From Anaeromyces robustus (taxonomy: Eukaryota; Neocallimastigomycota; Neocallimastigomycetes; Neocallimastigales; Neocallimastigaceae), in NCBI GenBank assembly GCA_002104895.1, contig MCFG01000055.1, forward strand, positions 48,501 to 112,500: DNA of 64,000 nucleotides, in the 5' to 3' direction. A program made the translations under genes and the position numbers. Below, piece by piece: positions 61,276-64,000 of the stretch (the stretch's first letter is position 1; every line of letters starts with the position of its first letter). The notes below the pieces were generated by a model. That model was given only the letters and a program-made list of their open reading frames with translations. It was not told the DNA's origin and ran no database searches.

Positions 61276-64000
61276 TTTGATTTTTATTTTTTATTTATAT
61301 ATTTATTTTCAAAGGAAACAAAGTATTATTAACTTTATTGTGAAAATTTACAGGCGAAATAAATATATAAAAAAATTTATTAAATATTAAAATAATTTAA
61401 AAAAGTTTTTATTTACACAAAAAAGTTGTTAATTTAATTTAATAAATTTTTTTTTGTAGAAAAAAGTGAAATTTTCATGTTTTTATATTTAACGAATTTT
61501 TTATTATTTTTAATATTAATATATAAATATATATATTAAAGTCAATTTTGTGGTATCAAATTATATTGTTTATATGAATGGGATTATATATTATTTAGTA
61601 TATTGTGATATTATATATATTATTATTTTCATTTAAATTAGCATTTGAATTTATATGGTGTTTTTTTTTCCTTTCTTTATTTTATATATGGCATAAATAT
61701 AATAGTATTTTAATTTAAACAATATATTTTATGTTTTATAGTATAATATAATATATATAATAATATATTATAATATAATGTAATATATAATAGTAATATT
61801 AAATTTTAATACATTTATAAAAATAAATTTCATTGTAATAAGTTATATTATAACAAAAAATAACACACAATATATAAAATAATTTGAAAACAATAAATCT
61901 TATTAATTATAAAATAAATTAATATATTAAAATATAATAAATATATATGTAAAAATATTTAATGTTAAAAAAAAAAATTTTTTTTTTTTATAAATAATTT
62001 GTCATAATATTAATTAAAGTTTAATATTAAATAGTTTAAATTAGACAAATTTTATTATTAATAAAATTAAAGATTTATTTAATGTAATTGTCATCACTAT
62101 TCATTTATCCTATTTATGACAATTTATGATATTATATTATTTTTATATATTAAAATTTTTGTTATATAATTAAAAAAGTTAATTTTTATATATTTATAAA
62201 GGGGGGTGACAAATTTATATTAAATAGATTAAAATATATAAAAATTTATATTAAAATAAAATATTATTAATATTAATATAAATGTACATTGTTATTTATT
62301 TATGAATGTATAAATTTGTAAATAATTAATAAAATAATAATGTAATAACATAAATAGTAATATAAATAATAAATAAATAAATATTAAATAATAAATATTA
62401 AATATTAAATTATTAATAAATAATAAATAAATAAATAAATGAATAAATAAATATGTAATAAATAATAAATAATAAATAATAAATAATACATTATATTATG
62501 ATATATATTATATGATATAAATTATTATAAAATAGAAATATAGATAATCTATTGCTTAATAAAATTAAAAGAAAAAAAAGTATATATAAAAAAAAAAAAC
62601 AAAAATTAAAATAAAAAAAAAAAAAAACAAAAAAATAAAAACAAAACAAAAATAAACATATTATTATGATATTATGACTCAAAATTATTATTACATGAAA
62701 ATTTTTTTTAATTAAATCTTTTAATTAAATCATACCTATTGTTTTAGTTTATTCTATATTTTATATTTAAATTTTATGTTTCTAGTTCATCATTAGTTCA
62801 AGTTTATACCTTTTATTAATATTAATATTGCTTTTAATGTTAAATGATGTTTAAATAATTTAATAATTAACAATTCATAACTAAAAAACTAACTGACTAA
62901 CTAATTAAATAACTAACTGACTAACTAACTAAATAAATGATAATATATATATAAATAAATAAGTAAATTTATATAATAAGAAAAAGAATAAAATATACAT
63001 CAAATATAAAATATTATTTTATAAATTAATAAAATGACTATTTAATTATTTATTTTATTATTAATGAATAATTTAAATTATTACTTATTTAATATTTATT
63101 TACTTATTTAATTATTTACTTATTATTAATAAATTATTTATTTATTTTATTATTTATTTATTTTATTATTTATTATTATATATTTTTTTATAAAAATTTT
63201 AATTTAATAATTAAAAATATAATATAAAAAAAAGTGTATTTATTAAAATTAATTAATAAAAAAAAAAAAAAAGTGTACATAATCAAATTAAAATTAATAT
63301 ACCTATTAAAACATACCAAGAAATCAATTTATTTTTTTTTTTTAAAAAAAATTGAAAACAATAAAAATTATGATAATAGTAAAGATATTGACAAATTTGG
63401 AAATATCATAAAATATTAATAAAATAAATAGATAAACGAATAAACAAATAACAAATTAATAAATTAATAAATGTAATAATGAAAAAAAAAAGGGAAAATA
63501 ATTAATATTATGATATTAGAAAAAAGAACATATATACGATATAATTATTATTACATTTAATTATGTTTTTATGTCATTTTTCAATATATATTTTCAATAT
63601 ATAAAAAAAAAATGAATAAAAAAAATTAATAATAAAAATGTCTTTTTGTTTTTTAATATTCTATTAAAAAAATCTTTCTTTATAGAAAAAAAAAAGAATA
63701 GAATAAAAATGATAATGATATGAATAATAATTAAAGTTAATTAATAATAAATTAAAATATTTATGATTAATAATGCTAAAACTATAATAATTAATAAAAT
63801 TTAAATTAAATATAAATTATAATTTTGATATAAAATTAAATATAAATTAATGTTTTTTATTATAAAAATATTATAAAGAAGGTTTAAATATTAAAAATTT
63901 TAATTTATAATAAAAGCTCATGAGTAGTCAATAGACCAATAAAAATAAAACATAATAATCTTGATTAAAAAAAAAAAAAAACGGAATTTTCATATTAATA
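61276..64000. other. 2.7-kb region upstream of the CotH gene, no gene seen
   Basis: Holds the CotH promoter near 61280-61500. Beyond it lie A/T repeats, an AAGGGGGGTGAC spot at 62200-62211, an AACTAACTGACTAACT repeat at 62880-62935 and AAT/TTA tracts. Frames at 62491-62682 and 63234-63419 are Phe/Ile/Lys runs and were not called. Confidence 0.55.

Overview
This window looks like nuclear DNA of an anaerobic gut fungus (Neocallimastigomycota). Four things point there. The base composition is extremely AT-rich, with intergenic DNA made almost wholly of A/T runs and (TTTA)n, (TTTTA)n and (ATT)n tracts. Genes are few and far apart, with short GT...AG introns. Coding regions carry long Asn, Ser and Asp runs. 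The clearest marker is a secreted CotH-family protein ending in two cysteine-rich fungal dockerins, an architecture typical of gut-fungal cellulosomes. No phylogenetic test was possible, so genus and species stay open.

Layout. 1-14.2 kb: a same-strand (+) array of four LURP-one-related (Tubby C-like) paralogues, the first cut by the window edge, with one five-exon SBP-7TM receptor gene (-) lying between the third and fourth. 16.9-24.6 kb: two tandem ankyrin-repeat genes (-) that share a divergent N-terminal region. 24.6-42.7 kb: an 18-kb gene desert with microsatellites, a 69-bp higher-order minisatellite, diverged duplicated blocks and decayed coding-like fragments. 42.8-46.0 kb: a second SBP-7TM receptor (+, two exons) with a GABA-B-like membrane core and a 4x ~73-bp repeat upstream. 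49.9-53.2 kb: two divergently arranged DUF998 membrane-protein paralogues with a large imperfect palindrome between them. 55.8-57.1 kb: a coding-like relic island with palindromes and one copy of a dispersed poly(A)-ended repeat. 58.6-61.3 kb: a three-exon CotH-dockerin gene (-) with a GC-rich glycine-repeat insert. The last 2.7 kb holds no recognisable gene.

How the parts may work together. The two receptors probably sense small extracellular ligands through a bacterial-type solute-binding domain fused to a seven-helix membrane core. The CotH-dockerin protein is an exported cellulosome component. The ankyrin, LURP-one and DUF998 genes are local duplicates without a known shared pathway. I see no operon-like logic; the pattern is local tandem duplication of accessory families. 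The less expected items are a three-copy dispersed repeat with an AATAAA signal and poly(A) end (about 2.0-2.27, 34.18-34.39 and 56.8-57.05 kb), a 153-bp block bounded by perfect 28-bp direct repeats, and stop-interrupted coding-like islands in otherwise simple DNA.
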